Shown piece after piece: positions 54,649 to 63,832 of a stretch of DNA of 64,000 nt; the first letter of the stretch is position 1; every line of letters begins with the position of its first letter. The notes under the pieces were generated by a model. The model had not been told where the DNA came from. It made no database searches and saw nothing but the letters and a program-made list of their open reading frames with translations. Location of the stretch: positions 5,572,001-5,636,000 of the forward strand of contig CP087965.1 of assembly GCA_024703855.1 (NCBI GenBank), read 5' to 3'. The stretch is from Polaromonas sp. P2-4. Lineage in GTDB: Bacteria; Pseudomonadota; Gammaproteobacteria; Burkholderiales; Burkholderiaceae_C. A program made the position numbers and the translations under genes.

Positions 54649-56359
54649 ATGAACGCCATAACCGAGCCACTGTTATTCAAACAAGTCATAGCAGGGCAGG
54701 AGCGCGAGCTGGTGAGCTTTGCCACGCACCCGACCAAATACCAGCACTGGACCTTGAGCGTGGAGGGCGCTGAACCTGATGTCGCGCGTCTCAGGCTCGA
54801 CATCAACGAAGACGGCGGCATCAAGCCCGGCTACAAGCTCAAACTCAACAGCTACGACCTCGGCGTGGACATTGAACTGCACGACGCCATCAACCGCATC
54901 CGTTTCGAGCATCCGGCTGTCAAGGTCGTGGTGTTTGAAAGTGGCAAAGAAAAATCTGGTGCTCGGGTGCCAACATCTACATGCTGGGCCTGTCCACCCA
55001 CGGCTGGAAGGTGAACTTCTGCAAATTCACCAACGAAACCCGCAACGGGCTTGAAGACTCTTCTCGCCATGATGGGCTCAAGTCGATTGCCGCAGTGACA
55101 GGCGCCTGTGCCGGCGGTGGCTACGAACTCGCGCTCGCCTGCGACCGCATCGTCATGGTCGACGACCGCTCCAGCACCGTGAGCCTGCCCGAAGTGCCGC
55201 TGCTCGGCGTGCTGCCGGGCACCGGAGGCCTGACCCGGATCACTGACAAGCGCAAGGTGCGGCGCGACCTGGCCGACATCTTCTGCACCACCAGCGAGGG
55301 CGTGCGCGCCGACCGCGCCAAAGACTGGAAGCTGATTGACGCGCACGCCAAGCCGCAGCAGTTCAACCAGTTGCTTGCTACAGAAATAGAAGCGCTCCGC
55401 GCCCGTTCTACAAGGGCTGCAGCCTCAAAAGGCATTGAATTAACACCTTTGAAGGCCCTTATCGACGATATCGGCTACCACTACAGCGTGGTCGATGTGC
55501 AGGTGGACCAGAAAAGCGCATCGCCACCATCACCGTCAAGGCACCCGCTGCGGCGATTGAGTCCACGCCCGAAGCGATTGAAGCGACAGGTGCCAACTGG
55601 TATCCGCTCAAGATGCAGCGTGAACTCGACGACGCGATTTTGAATCTGCGCACCAACGAACTCGAAGTCGGCACCTGGGTGATCAAGACGCAGGGCGATG
55701 CCGGCCTGGTCATCAAGATGGACGAAGTGCTGGCCAAACTCAAGGACCACTGGCTGGTGAAGGAAACCACGGGCGCCTTGCGCCGCACGCTGGCGCGCCT
55801 GGACGTGACCAGCCGCTCGCTGATTGCCTTGGTGGATTCCGGTTCATGTTTTGCCGGCACCTTTTATGAACTGGCCCTGGCCTGCGACCGCATTTACATG
55901 CTGGATTTGCCCGACGCACCCGACAGCGCTCCCGCGCTGCAATTGAGCGCCGCTAATTTCGGCTGGTTTCCGGCGGTCAACAGCCTGACCCGGCTGCAGA
56001 CCCGCTTTTGTGAAGACGAAGCCACCATCGCTCAACTGAAGAACCTCGGGGACAGTCAACTGCGCGCCGACCAGGCGCTCGCGCTGGGCCTCGTGACCTT
56101 GACGCCCGACGACATCGACTGGGACGACGAGATCCGCATCATGCTGGAAGAGCGTGCTTCGCTGTCGCCCGACGCCATGACCGGCATGGAGGCCTCGCTG
56201 CGCGTCCCCGGCAAGGAAACCATGGAAACACGTGTCTTTGGCCGTCTGTCGGCCTGGCAGAACTGGATTTTCATTCGCCCTAATGCGGTGGGCGAGGAGG
56301 GCGCTTTGAAGCTCTTTGGCACCGGCAAGAAAGCCAAGTTCGACTGGAAAAGGGTGTAG
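54649..56359 (+). CDS. boxC: Benzoyl-CoA-dihydrodiol lyase (ring-cleaving) BoxC
   Basis: BoxC opens the ring of 2,3-epoxy-2,3-dihydrobenzoyl-CoA by hydrolysis, with loss of formate. The corrected length is about 569 codons, slightly above the usual 550-560. The two crotonase-like halves show CSGANIYMLGLSTHGWKVNF, GACAGGGYELALACDRI, LPEVPLLGVLPGTGGLTR in the first and LALVDSG-type FAGTFYELALACDRIYML in the second. Frame changes lie near 54955 and 55510. Residues around 242-262 (ATEIEALRARSTRAAASKGI) come from an in-frame R1 repeat, which accounts for the extra length. Confidence 0.9.
55374..55437 (-). repeat. R1 element copy, in frame inside boxC
   Basis: In reverse orientation the block shows CCTTTTGAGGCTGCAGCCC, TTGTAGAACGGGCGCGG and AGCGCTTCTATTTCTGTAGC, the R1 order. 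The boxC frame stays open across it. Confidence 0.65.
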
Positions 56360-56440
56360 CCCCCACGCTCGTCGCTTCGCGTACTTCACTGCCCCCCGAG
56401 GGGGCTAATTTTTCTAGGGGCGGCCCGTCGAAAAATTGAC
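56360..56440 (+). repeat. R2 element copy 5, between boxC and boxB
   Basis: CCCCCACGCTCGTCGCTTCG, ACTGCCCCCCGAGGGGGCTA and ATTTTTCTAGGGGCGGCCCG with TCGAAAAATTG follow directly after the boxC stop. It fills nearly the whole gap before boxB. Confidence 0.75.
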
Positions 56441-56457
56441 ACACTAAGGAAACACCA

Positions 56458-56874
56458 ATGAGCTCCATCGACCTTCAAGCCCTCATCCCCAACAACGTCC
56501 ACCTCGGCGAAAACCGCCAGTTGCAGCGCGCTGGAGCACTGGCAGCCGGCTTTCCTGAACTGGTGGGACGAGATGGGCCCCAGCGACTTCAAGGCCAAGG
56601 AAGTCTATTGACTTTGAACTGAGCCTGCCGAACACCCGTTTTCGCCGCAGCGTTGGCGCCTGGTCGGGCGTGCCCACCGACCCTCAGGGCCATCCCATCA
56701 GCGCGGCAGAGTTTGAAGCAAAAAGACGCCTGGCTGCCGACCGATGAAGACAAAACCTTCATCCACAGCCTGATGCAGCGTGTCACCGAGCCGGGCAAGA
56801 TGGCCGGCTGGATTGCACTGCCGGACCGCGGCATCAACGCCAATCCGCTGGAGTATGAATACGTAAAGCTTTAA
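56458..56874 (+). pseudogene. boxB: boxB with a large internal deletion
   Basis: BoxB is the di-iron oxygenase subunit of benzoyl-CoA 2,3-epoxidase, usually about 475 residues. Here the first 50 codons (MSSIDLQALIPNNVHLGENR, HWQPAFLNWWDEMGPSDF) are joined near 56608 to the last 90 codons (FELSLPNTRFRRSVGAWSGV, ISAAEFEAK, WLPTDEDKTF, EPGKMAGWIALPDRGINANP). About 340 residues, including all metal ligands, are missing. Two single-base shifts, near 56530 and 56720, are also present. The product cannot be a working oxygenase. Confidence 0.85.
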
Positions 56875-57039
56875 CCGTCCACCTACAGCGTCTTGTGGCC
56901 GACCAGGTGCACACGGCACGGTGACCTTGCTGAAGCGGGAGCTAAGTATGGCGCGGGTTTGGGCGATTTTGCTGATGAGTTTTGAGTGTCGTCCGTATAT
57001 TCCACGATGTATATTATGTTAAGTCACCGAAGAGCGGTA

Positions 57040-57215
57040 TGAAAAAAGACATTCAGCTTCTTATCGTCCGCGACCAGCTGGTGATTCCTGCCCTTCCACT
57101 GGCCGCCTTCGGCTTGCTCAACCCCATGGTGGCCGGCGCCGCGATGACATTTAGCAGCGTCAGCGTGGTGATGAATGCGCTGCTGCTCAGGCGCTGGAGA
57201 CCACGGCGGGACTGA
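57040..57215 (+). pseudogene. C-terminal remnant of a copper-type P1B ATPase
   Basis: The frame ending at 57215 contains IPALPLAAFGLLNPMVAGAA and MTFSSVSVVMNALLLRRWRP, the last membrane helices and tail of CopA-type ATPases, including the SSVSVV motif. The catalytic domains are gone. An ATG at 57038/56982 in front gives a short frame but is probably chance. Confidence 0.75.
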
Positions 57216-57240
57216 TGGAGGCCGAGCGATGGCCGGTTTT

Positions 57241-57254
57241 TAACCTGAATCAAG
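57241..57254 (+). promoter_or_regulatory. FNR/ANR-like site before hemerythrin gene 1
   Basis: TTAACCTGAATCAA matches TTGATNNNNATCAA at eight of ten positions. A TAGTAT -10-like box starts 34.5 bp after its centre, the same distance as at 61449-61462. Confidence 0.4.
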
Positions 57255-57314
57255 GGCTTGTCGGCCGCTGTGTGTCACGCTAGTATGGATCAGGAAACCT
57301 GCAGGAGGCATGCC

Positions 57315-57897
57315 ATGGCCCACGAGAGCATTCGCATCATTCTCGACGAACATGCCGCGCTCACGGCCACGCTGCAATCCTTGCGCGTGCTGGTCGAGCG
57401 CGGGCCAGGCGACGAGCCCCAAAACTTCTTTGATGTGTTACGTGCCATGCTGTTTTACATCGACGAGTTTCCCGGGCGCCGGCATCACAACAAGGAATCA
57501 GAACTGCTGTTTCCGCCGGTGGCCTGCCTCGCGCCCCACCTCAAGGAGGTGATTGCACGCATGGAACATGACCATGCCTATGGGGAGGCGGCCGTGCGTG
57601 AGTTGCTGCACCTGCTGCTGGCCTGGGAACTGCTGGGCGAAACACGGCGGGCCACGTTTGAGTTGACGGCCCGTCACTATGTGGACTTTTTCTCGACCAC
57701 CTGCGGCTGGAGGAACAAGTGATTATTCCCGAGGCGGAGAAAGTGTTGAGGGAAGCAGACTGGAAGGCACTGGATGAGGCCTTTGCCACCAATTGTGATC
57801 CCCTCACGGGCAAATATCCGCGTAACCCGATGTATGACCGCCTGATCAACCGCATCATGGGGGCGCCCAAGCCGATGGGTTTGGGTGCGGGCTGATC
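57315..57897 (+). CDS. Hemerythrin HHE-domain protein 1
   Basis: A diiron-binding helical bundle protein of about 193 codons. The ligand-bearing motifs are ILDEHAALTATLQSL, DEFPGRRHHNKESELLFPPV, MEHDHAYGEAAVREL and, after one frame change near 57695, HLRLEEQVIIPEAEK. The start at 57315 follows GCAGGAGG. Roles in oxygen, NO or iron stress are known for the family. It is preceded by an FNR-like site and lies between heavy-metal gene remnants. Confidence 0.85.
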
Positions 57898-57960
57898 CAC
57901 TCTATTCAGGAAAAGCGGCACGGTTGTTGCGGCCTATGCTGCCATCGAGTTGCCAACAAG

Positions 57961-58131
57961 CGCCGCGCCAGCGCCGACGTCAAACGCATCGCACTGGCCC
58001 ATGTGGCCGACCTGGAACGGCGCATTGCCGAGATGGTGGCGATGAAACAAACCCTGCAGCACCTGGGCCTGAAACTGAATACCGTGAGCCGCACCCTCTC
58101 CTCTCGATGTATGCCGAGGACGGGATCGTAG
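57961..58131 (+). pseudogene. C-terminal fragment of a MerR-type metal regulator
   Basis: The 56 codons RRASADVKRIALAHVADLER and IAEMVAMKQTLQHLG match the dimerisation helix of CueR/ZntR-like regulators. The DNA-binding domain and the metal-binding loop are absent. Together with the copA remnant it marks a former copper-resistance locus. Confidence 0.65.
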
Positions 58132-58204
58132 AAGTCCGAATGCGCCAGGTGCGTATTCTCGACACGGCGAAGCTGCGGCGCAGTGTCAACCAACAGACCT
58201 GCAA

Positions 58205-58675
58205 CTAGGACTTCGCGCCGCCCTCGGCCGCGCGCACCACCAACACTGGCACCGATGCGTGCCGAATGATCTGTTCTGCATCGCTGCCCAGCAGCACCCG
58301 GCCAATGCCGCGCCGGCCATGGGAGCCCACCACGATCAAATCCGCCTTGGCGAGTCTGGCCTGCTCGGCCACATGGTCGCAGATCCGGCCCGGCCCCTCT
58401 TCGACCAGCACGCTGTCTGCGCTCACGCCCTGGTCCAGGGCCTTTTGCCTGCCATGTGCGAGCAGCTTTTCGCCAGCCTCACGCATCAGCGGGATGATTT
58501 CGTTGATGTAGTTCATTGCCGACTCGAAGCCGTTGACATAGCTGAGTTCATCCACCACGTGGATCAGCCGCAGGCGGGCGCCGGTCAGCTGGGCCAGGCG
58601 GATGGCTTCATCGAGCGCCGTTTCCGAAGTAACACTGCCGTCGACCGGCACGAGAATCTGGTGATATCTGGACAT
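58205..58675 (-). CDS. Universal stress protein UspA family
   Basis: A 156-residue UspA-fold protein. ILVPVDGSVTSETALDEAIR starts the Rossmann-like fold and the ATP-binding motif GSHGRRGIGRVLLGSDAEQI is complete. It lies 28 bp after the acyl-CoA synthetase fusion gene on the same strand, so the two probably form an operon. Such proteins are frequent in oxygen-limitation regulons. Intact. Confidence 0.9.
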   Translation of the reverse strand: MSRYHQILVPVDGSVTSETALDEAIRLAQLTGARLRLIHVVDELSYVNGFESAMNYINEIIPLMREAGEKLLAHGRQKALDQGVSADSVLVEEGPGRICDHVAEQARLAKADLIVVGSHGRRGIGRVLLGSDAEQIIRHASVPVLVVRAAEGGAKS

Positions 58676-58702
58676 GGTTGCTCCGGAGTTGAAAAAAGGG
58701 TT

Positions 58703-61375
58703 TCAGCGAAGAGGCAGGCGCAGTGCCATGGTGTCCTGCGAGGGCTCGGCAGAAACCTCGAAACCAGCAAGCCGCGCCAGCGCGGCCATGCCCCTGTTGT
58801 CCGGCAGGCATTGCCCCACGACTTCGGCCGTGCCGCGCTCTGCGCAGATAGCGGATCAGCTTGTCCAGCAGCAGGCGTCCCAGGCCCTTGCCCTGCCAGC
58901 CGGAGGCCACCTGGATCGCAAATTCTGCCTGCAGATTGTCGGGATCGCACACGGCCCGCACTTCGGCCACCATGGCCTGGCCGCCAGACTCTCCTGGTGC
59001 CAGCGCAATGAAGGTCATCTCGCGGTCATAGTCGATCTGGCTATAGCGCGCCAGCTCGGAATGCGGCACTTCGCGCCGCGCCATGAAAAAGCGCAGGCGC
59101 ATGTCGGCAGGCGACGCCTTGGCATAAAAGCCCATCAGGCGCTGACCATCTTCGGGACGGATCGGGCGCAGCAACAGCTCACGCCCCGCCAACTGGACGC
59201 GCTCTTCCAGTGCCGACGGATACGGACGGATAGCAAGCCGGCTGCCCTCACCCGCCGGCACCGGCCGTAGCTTGATCCGTGCATCCAGCGCCAGCACGCC
59301 CCGCTCGTCGACCAGCAGCGGGTTGATGTCGAGTTCGGCCAGCCAGGGCAATTCGCAGGCCATCTGCGACACTTTCAGCAGCGTGGCCAGCAGCGCCTGC
59401 TCGTCCGCGGCCGGGCGGCCGCGGTAGCCGGCCAGCAAGGGCCCGAGCCGGCTCCTGGCGACCATGTCACGCGCCAGGCTGGTATTGAGCGGCGGCAGGG
59501 CTACCGCATGGTCCTTGCGCAGCTCGACGGCAGTGCCGCCCTCGCCGAACAGGAGGACCGGACCGAACACAGCGTCGGTGGCGATTCCCACGATCAGTTC
59601 CTGGGCGCCGGGCCGCTGGGCCATGGCCTGCACGATGTAGCCCAGCACCACCGCCTGCGGCTGCAGGCGCGTTACCTGTTCGGACATCTTCACGGCCGCG
59701 GCCCTGACCGCTTCGGCGGATGCCAGACCGAGCGCAACACCGCCGACGTCGGACTTGTGGATGATCTGCGGCGAAACAATCTTCAGGGCCACGGGGTAGC
59801 CGATCTGGCTGGCGGCGGCAACCGCCTCCTCCACGTCGTGGGCCGTCGCGGTTTCAACGGTAGGGATGCCGTAGGCCCGCAGCAGCGCCTGGGCCGATGC
59901 CCCGTCGAGCCACTCGCGGCCGTCATGCAGCGCCTGCTCGAGCAGCGCCTGGACCTGCGCCCGATCCGGCGTAAAGTCTTCCAGCGTGGCAGCGGGAAGT
60001 TGTTGCAGGGCTTCCTGATTACGCGCATGACTGAGCAGTTGCAGCCACGCCGCCACCGCGCGTTCAGGCGTGCTGTAGGAGGCGATGCCTGCCCCCGCGC
60101 TGGATTGACGTGCAGCCGCCACGGCCGCGCCACCCAGCCAGCAAGTCAATACCGGCTTGGTCGATTCCTGCATCATCGGCAGACAGGCCAACGCGATCTC
60201 ACTGGAGGGAACGATGGCCGTCGGCGCATGCATGAACAGCACGGCATCAACATCGGGCGCGGCCAGTAGCACGCGCAGCGTCCTGGTAACGGCTGACGGG
60301 CGCGTCACCGATGATGTCGATGGGATTGCCGTGCGACCAGGTGGCCGGCAGGCATTGGTCGAGGGCGCCCCGCGTCTGCTCGCTCAGGCTGGCGAGCTTG
60401 CCGCCCCCCAACTCCAGTGCGTCGGCCGCCAGCACCCCGGCGCCGCCGCCGTTGGTGAGGATAGCCAGCCGCTCGCCGCGCCAGGGCCGCGCATGGGCCA
60501 GGGTTTCGGCGGCATCAAACAGCGCCTCCAGCGTGTCCACCCGCAGCATGCCGGCCCGCCTGACGGCGGCGTCGAACACTGCATCAGAGCCAGCCAGGGC
60601 GCCGGTATGCGAGGCGGCGGCCCGGGCGCCGTCGGGTGCCCGTCCGGCCTTGACCACGATCACCGGCTTGTTGCGCGCAGCCGCGCGCCGCCGACATGAA
60701 TTTTCGCGCCGCCTTGACTGATTCCGCATACATCAGGATGGCCCGGGTCCCCCCGTCGCTGGCCAGGTAGTCGATCACGTCGCCGAAATCCACGTCGGCG
60801 CTGTCGCCCAGCGAGATGAAATGCGAAAACCCGATGCCGCGGCTGTTGGCCCAGTCCAGCATGGCGGTCGCCAGCGCGCCCGACTGGGTCACAAAGGCCA
60901 GCTTTCCCGGCAAGGCGTTGCCGGGAGCAAAGCTGGCGTTCAGGCCTGCGCTGGGTACCAGCGCGCCAATACAGTTGGGCCCCAGGATACGCAGCAGGTG
61001 CGGCCGCGCCGCGTCCAGCATGGCCTGCTCCAGCGAAGGGCCACCCTTGGCGGCCGGCTGCTTCAGCCCTGCCGTGAGCACGATGGCGGCGCGCGTTCCC
61101 TTGCGGCCCAAGGCGGCGATCAGTTCCGGCACCGTGCGCGCCGGCGTGCAGAGCACGGCCAAGTCGGGCGTCTGCGGCAGCGACTCGACATCGGGCCAGG
61201 CCGGCCCGCCGTCGACACTCGCATGCCGGCTGTTGACCGGCCAGAGCGGGCCCTTGAAGCCGCCGAGCTTGAGGTTGCGCAGCACCACCGATCCCAGACT
61301 GCCCACCCGGTCAGAGGCACCGATCACCGCCACCGAGGCGGGCTGGAACAGGGCTTCGAGATTACGTACGCTCAT
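58703..61375 (-). CDS. ADP-forming acyl-CoA synthetase / GNAT fusion (Pat-like)
   Basis: A fusion of about 890 codons. The N-terminal CoA-binding domain has QPASVAVIGASDRVGSLGSV, then a succinyl-CoA-ligase-like domain with HTGALAGSDAVFDAA (phospho-His region), an ATP-grasp domain (IGYPVALKIVSPQIIHKSDV, LGYIVQAMAQRPGAQELIVG) and a C-terminal GNAT domain (FIALAPGESGGQAMVAEVRA, ASGWQGKGLGRLLLDKLI). Frame changes lie near 60690, 60275 and 58855. This architecture is that of protein lysine acetyltransferases such as Pat/PatZ that control acetyl-CoA synthetase. Start MSVRNLEALF at 61375. Confidence 0.88.
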
Positions 61376-61448
61376 GGGGAAATCCTTCAACACAGGCGGG
61401 CCGCGCCGCATGACGGAAACAGATTAGCACCGGGGCCAACGCCCGCAC

Positions 61449-61462
61449 TTGCGCTAGATCAA
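61449..61462. promoter_or_regulatory. FNR/ANR-like site between the synthetase fusion and dksA-like genes
   Basis: TTGCGCTAGATCAA matches TTGATNNNNATCAA at eight of ten positions. On plus, TATAAA (61490-61495) lies at -10 spacing towards the dksA-like gene; on minus, TAATCT lies at a similar distance towards the synthetase gene. Confidence 0.45.
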
Positions 61463-61523
61463 GTGCCCAGACACAGGCGTCCCACAAAATATAAACCGAA
61501 ATGCATAAACAACCAGGATTCCC

Positions 61524-61934
61524 GTGGACACCTACGACAGCAGTCTGGCGCCCCGCTTCAGCCAGCACCTTGCCCAGCGAGAAGCCGAACTGCGCGCGGT
61601 CCTGCGCGCCAACGACCACTTGCCTGATGAGGCGAGCGGAGTTGACTCGGGTGAAGTAGTCGATTTCAAGGATGTGGCCGCGCAACAGTCCCGGGCCACC
61701 CTCGCCGAAGCCAAGGTGGACCATGCCGCCCACGAACTGGAGCTGGTGCTGGCCGCCCAACGCCGCCTGGCCGACGGCAGCTATGGCCGTTGCCTGGACT
61801 GCTGCGAAGCCATCGATTTGCGGCGGCTCACTGCCCTGCCCGCCTCACCCTGTTGCACCGCGTGCCAGGCCATTCACGAACATGAGCGGCCGCCGGCAAC
61901 GCGACGTAGATCTCTTTACCCCCAAGTCTCATAA
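61524..61934 (+). CDS. TraR/DksA-family zinc-finger protein
   Basis: A 136-residue coiled-coil and zinc-finger protein of the TraR/DksA type, which bind the RNA polymerase secondary channel. The coiled-coil part is DVAAQQSRATLAEAKVDHAA and ELVLAAQRRLADGSYGRCLD; the four zinc Cys lie in CLDCCEAID and CCTAC. The DksA tip DxxA aspartates are not clearly conserved, so it is closer to the YbiI/stress-type branch. It starts at GTG 61524. Intact. Confidence 0.83.
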   Translation: MDTYDSSLAPRFSQHLAQREAELRAVLRANDHLPDEASGVDSGEVVDFKDVAAQQSRATLAEAKVDHAAHELELVLAAQRRLADGSYGRCLDCCEAIDLRRLTALPASPCCTACQAIHEHERPPATRRRSLYPQVS

Positions 61935-61956
61935 CCCAAGTCTGAAAAGGATACCT

Positions 61957-62155
61957 ATGAGCACCCAAAACCGTCCGCCCCGTTTCGCCCGGAGAGGCCA
62001 CAGCCACCGCCCTGGCGCCCTGGAACCTGCTGGGCGATCTCGGCCGCCAGCAGCAGCTTGCGTTGGCTACCGAAATCACGTGTGCCATGTTCCGCGGCAC
62101 GGAAGCCATGCGAAAAATCAAAGGAGCTGATCATGCAATCGCCACGGCAGCGTAA
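61957..62155 (+). CDS. Short phasin-like fragment
   Basis: ATG 61957 opens MSTQNRPPRF, and one frame change near 61987 leads to WNLLGDLGRQQQLALATEIT and CAMFRGTEAMRKI, resembling the C-terminal part of small polyhydroxyalkanoate-associated proteins found near hemerythrin genes. The frame ends at 62155, overlapping the next start. The function is a guess and the gene may be truncated. Confidence 0.4.
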
Positions 62156-62731
62156 TGCGGTACGTCTTATTCTGGACGAGCACAAGCAGTTGTCGGCAGT
62201 AATTCACGGCATGCTGGGTTTCGTGCGTCTTATCGATAAAGGTGAGAAGGCACCTGGCCTTATGGTGTTTTCGCGATGATGCTCTACTACATTCGAGAGT
62301 ATCCAGAGCAAGTACATCATCCAAAAGAAGATCAGTATCTGTTTGCACGGTTGAGAGACCGGACAAGCAAACTTGACGAGACGCTCGCCGAGTTGGAGTC
62401 CCAACACACGCAGGGCGAGGCGCTGGTGCGAGAATTGGAGCGCGCGCTAACCCGCTATGAGCTGGAGGGTAGTTCTGCATTTCTCGCGTTTCGTGACTTG
62501 GTGGAGAAGTATGCCAAGTTCTATTTCAGCCACATGCGTTTGGAAGAGGAAGTGATTCTGCCTGCCGCCAGGCGTCTGTTGACGCCAGAGGACTGGACCG
62601 TGGTTGACGCCGCGTTCGCTGGCAATCGCGACCCATTTGCCGGGGCCGACCTGAAAGGCGGCCTCGAAAAGCTGTTTTTGCTGATTGTGAATATCATTCC
62701 TGCGCCGGACGGCCTGGGGCCTGCGATCTAA
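62133..62731 (+). CDS. Hemerythrin HHE-domain protein 2
   Basis: A helical diiron protein of about 199 codons. Ligand motifs are ILDEHKQLSAVIHGML, REYPEQVHHPKEDQYLF, LESQHTQGEALVREL and YFSHMRLEEEVILPAAR. One frame change lies near 62270 (LMVFSR/MMLYYI). The ATG at 62133 follows AAAGGAGCTG. It is similar in build to proteins 1 and 3 but clearly divergent in sequence. Confidence 0.85.
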
Positions 62732-62800
62732 ATTACTCATAAGTCAGAAATTTAGACCACATTTTGCGAACTTTGCATTGCCATGATGAGCAGCGCTTGC

Positions 62801-63115
62801 ATGAAACGAGACGGGCGCAGGCCGGATCATTGGACGCAGGAAGAAATCCGCAAGATGGCGATTGAGCTGGTTCGGGAAGGCGACGGGCCGAGGACGGCAA
62901 TAGCCAGCTATAGATTTCACCGGCGCATGATCTATCCATGGATGAAAGCTGTGGCTGGGCACGGTAAGGGTGTGCGGGCGCTGGCTGCGCGCAAGGCGTG
63001 GGACGTCCGCCCAAGCTGTACCCGACGCAAGAGCGGCAGGTATTTCGCTGGACTAACGGTAAGAGTCCGATGCAGTATGGATTAGAGCCTGGGCAGATCT
63101 CACTTCAGGCAAGAG
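62801..63115 (+). pseudogene. IS630-family transposase, N-terminal fragment
   Basis: MKRDGRRPDHWTQEEIRKMA, IELVREGDGPRTAIASYRFH and AVAGHGKGVRALAARKA are the N-terminal helix-turn-helix blocks of IS630-type transposases; after a frame change near 63000, GRPPKLYPTQERQVFRWTNG and KSPMQYGL continue. The DDE domain is missing and no inverted repeats are visible. Confidence 0.75.
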
Positions 63116-63756
63116 TCACTGCGTCTTCTGCGGCGCATGGTGTCCCATCACGGCCATGGCCTCCAGCGCGAGCCCTAACCCGATCGGCGCCACCAGCTTG
63201 TGGATCTTTTTGAAGAGAGGCCGGTATTCCCCATCGGGTTCGTGACCGGCGAGCGGATCACGGTTTTGCTGGAAGGCTGCGTCGAGTTCCGCCCAGTCCG
63301 CGTCGGTAAGAACACGTTCGGCCAGCGGCAACACCTGTGTTTCCTCAATGCGCATGTGCTCGTGATAGAAATCAACATACTTCTGCATGGATGTTTCGAA
63401 GCGTTGGCGCCGTTCTTCTCCCTGCGAAGTCTCGCCCATCATCTCGAAGCCGAGCAAATCATGTTCGAGATCACGGATGGTTCGTTCACCGCACGCATGC
63501 TCGTGGTCGAGGCGGTCCAGCACCGCGGCCGCTTCAGCGCTCCCGCGCGAAGTTTCGGGAACAGCAACGCGCTTTCCTTGGTGTGATGAAGGCGCTCTGG
63601 AAACTCATCGACATAAAACAGCATCGCGCGCAGCACACTAAAGTCGGGCAGAGTACCTCGGCGACGGTGCTTGGCTAGCAGCAAGACAATCGAGCGAAGC
63701 ATGGCCGACAGGGCGCGATGTTCGGCGCGGATTATGTTGGACGCGAGGTGCGGCAT
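63116..63756 (-). CDS. Hemerythrin HHE-domain protein 3
   Basis: A diiron-type helical protein of about 213 codons. The ligand motifs are IIRAEHRALSAMLRSI, DEFPERLHHTKESALLFPKL, LDHEHACGERTIRDLE and FYHEHMRIEETQVLPLAE. One frame change lies near 63510. The start at 63756 gives MPHLASNII and is preferred over 63771. It is convergent with the IS630 fragment. An FNR-like sequence lies about 85 bp upstream. Confidence 0.87.
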
Positions 63757-63832
63757 GGCAGTTTCCCTCAAGGTATCAACGCGGTCAGTTCGGGACCACT
63801 AAGCCTGCATCATGATCCGTCACACCTTAGCC

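Noticed and set aside
45734..56874. Complete aerobic benzoyl-CoA pathway
   Set aside because: boxB lacks its catalytic core, and boxA and the later dehydrogenase/thiolase genes are not in the window.
57885..58208. 107-residue plus-strand ORF as a gene
   Set aside because: It covers the MerR remnant in a different frame and has no family features; the MerR frame at 57961-58131 explains the DNA better.
62801..63115. Complete IS630 element
   Set aside because: Only the N-terminal part of the transposase is present and no terminal inverted repeats or TA duplication were found.
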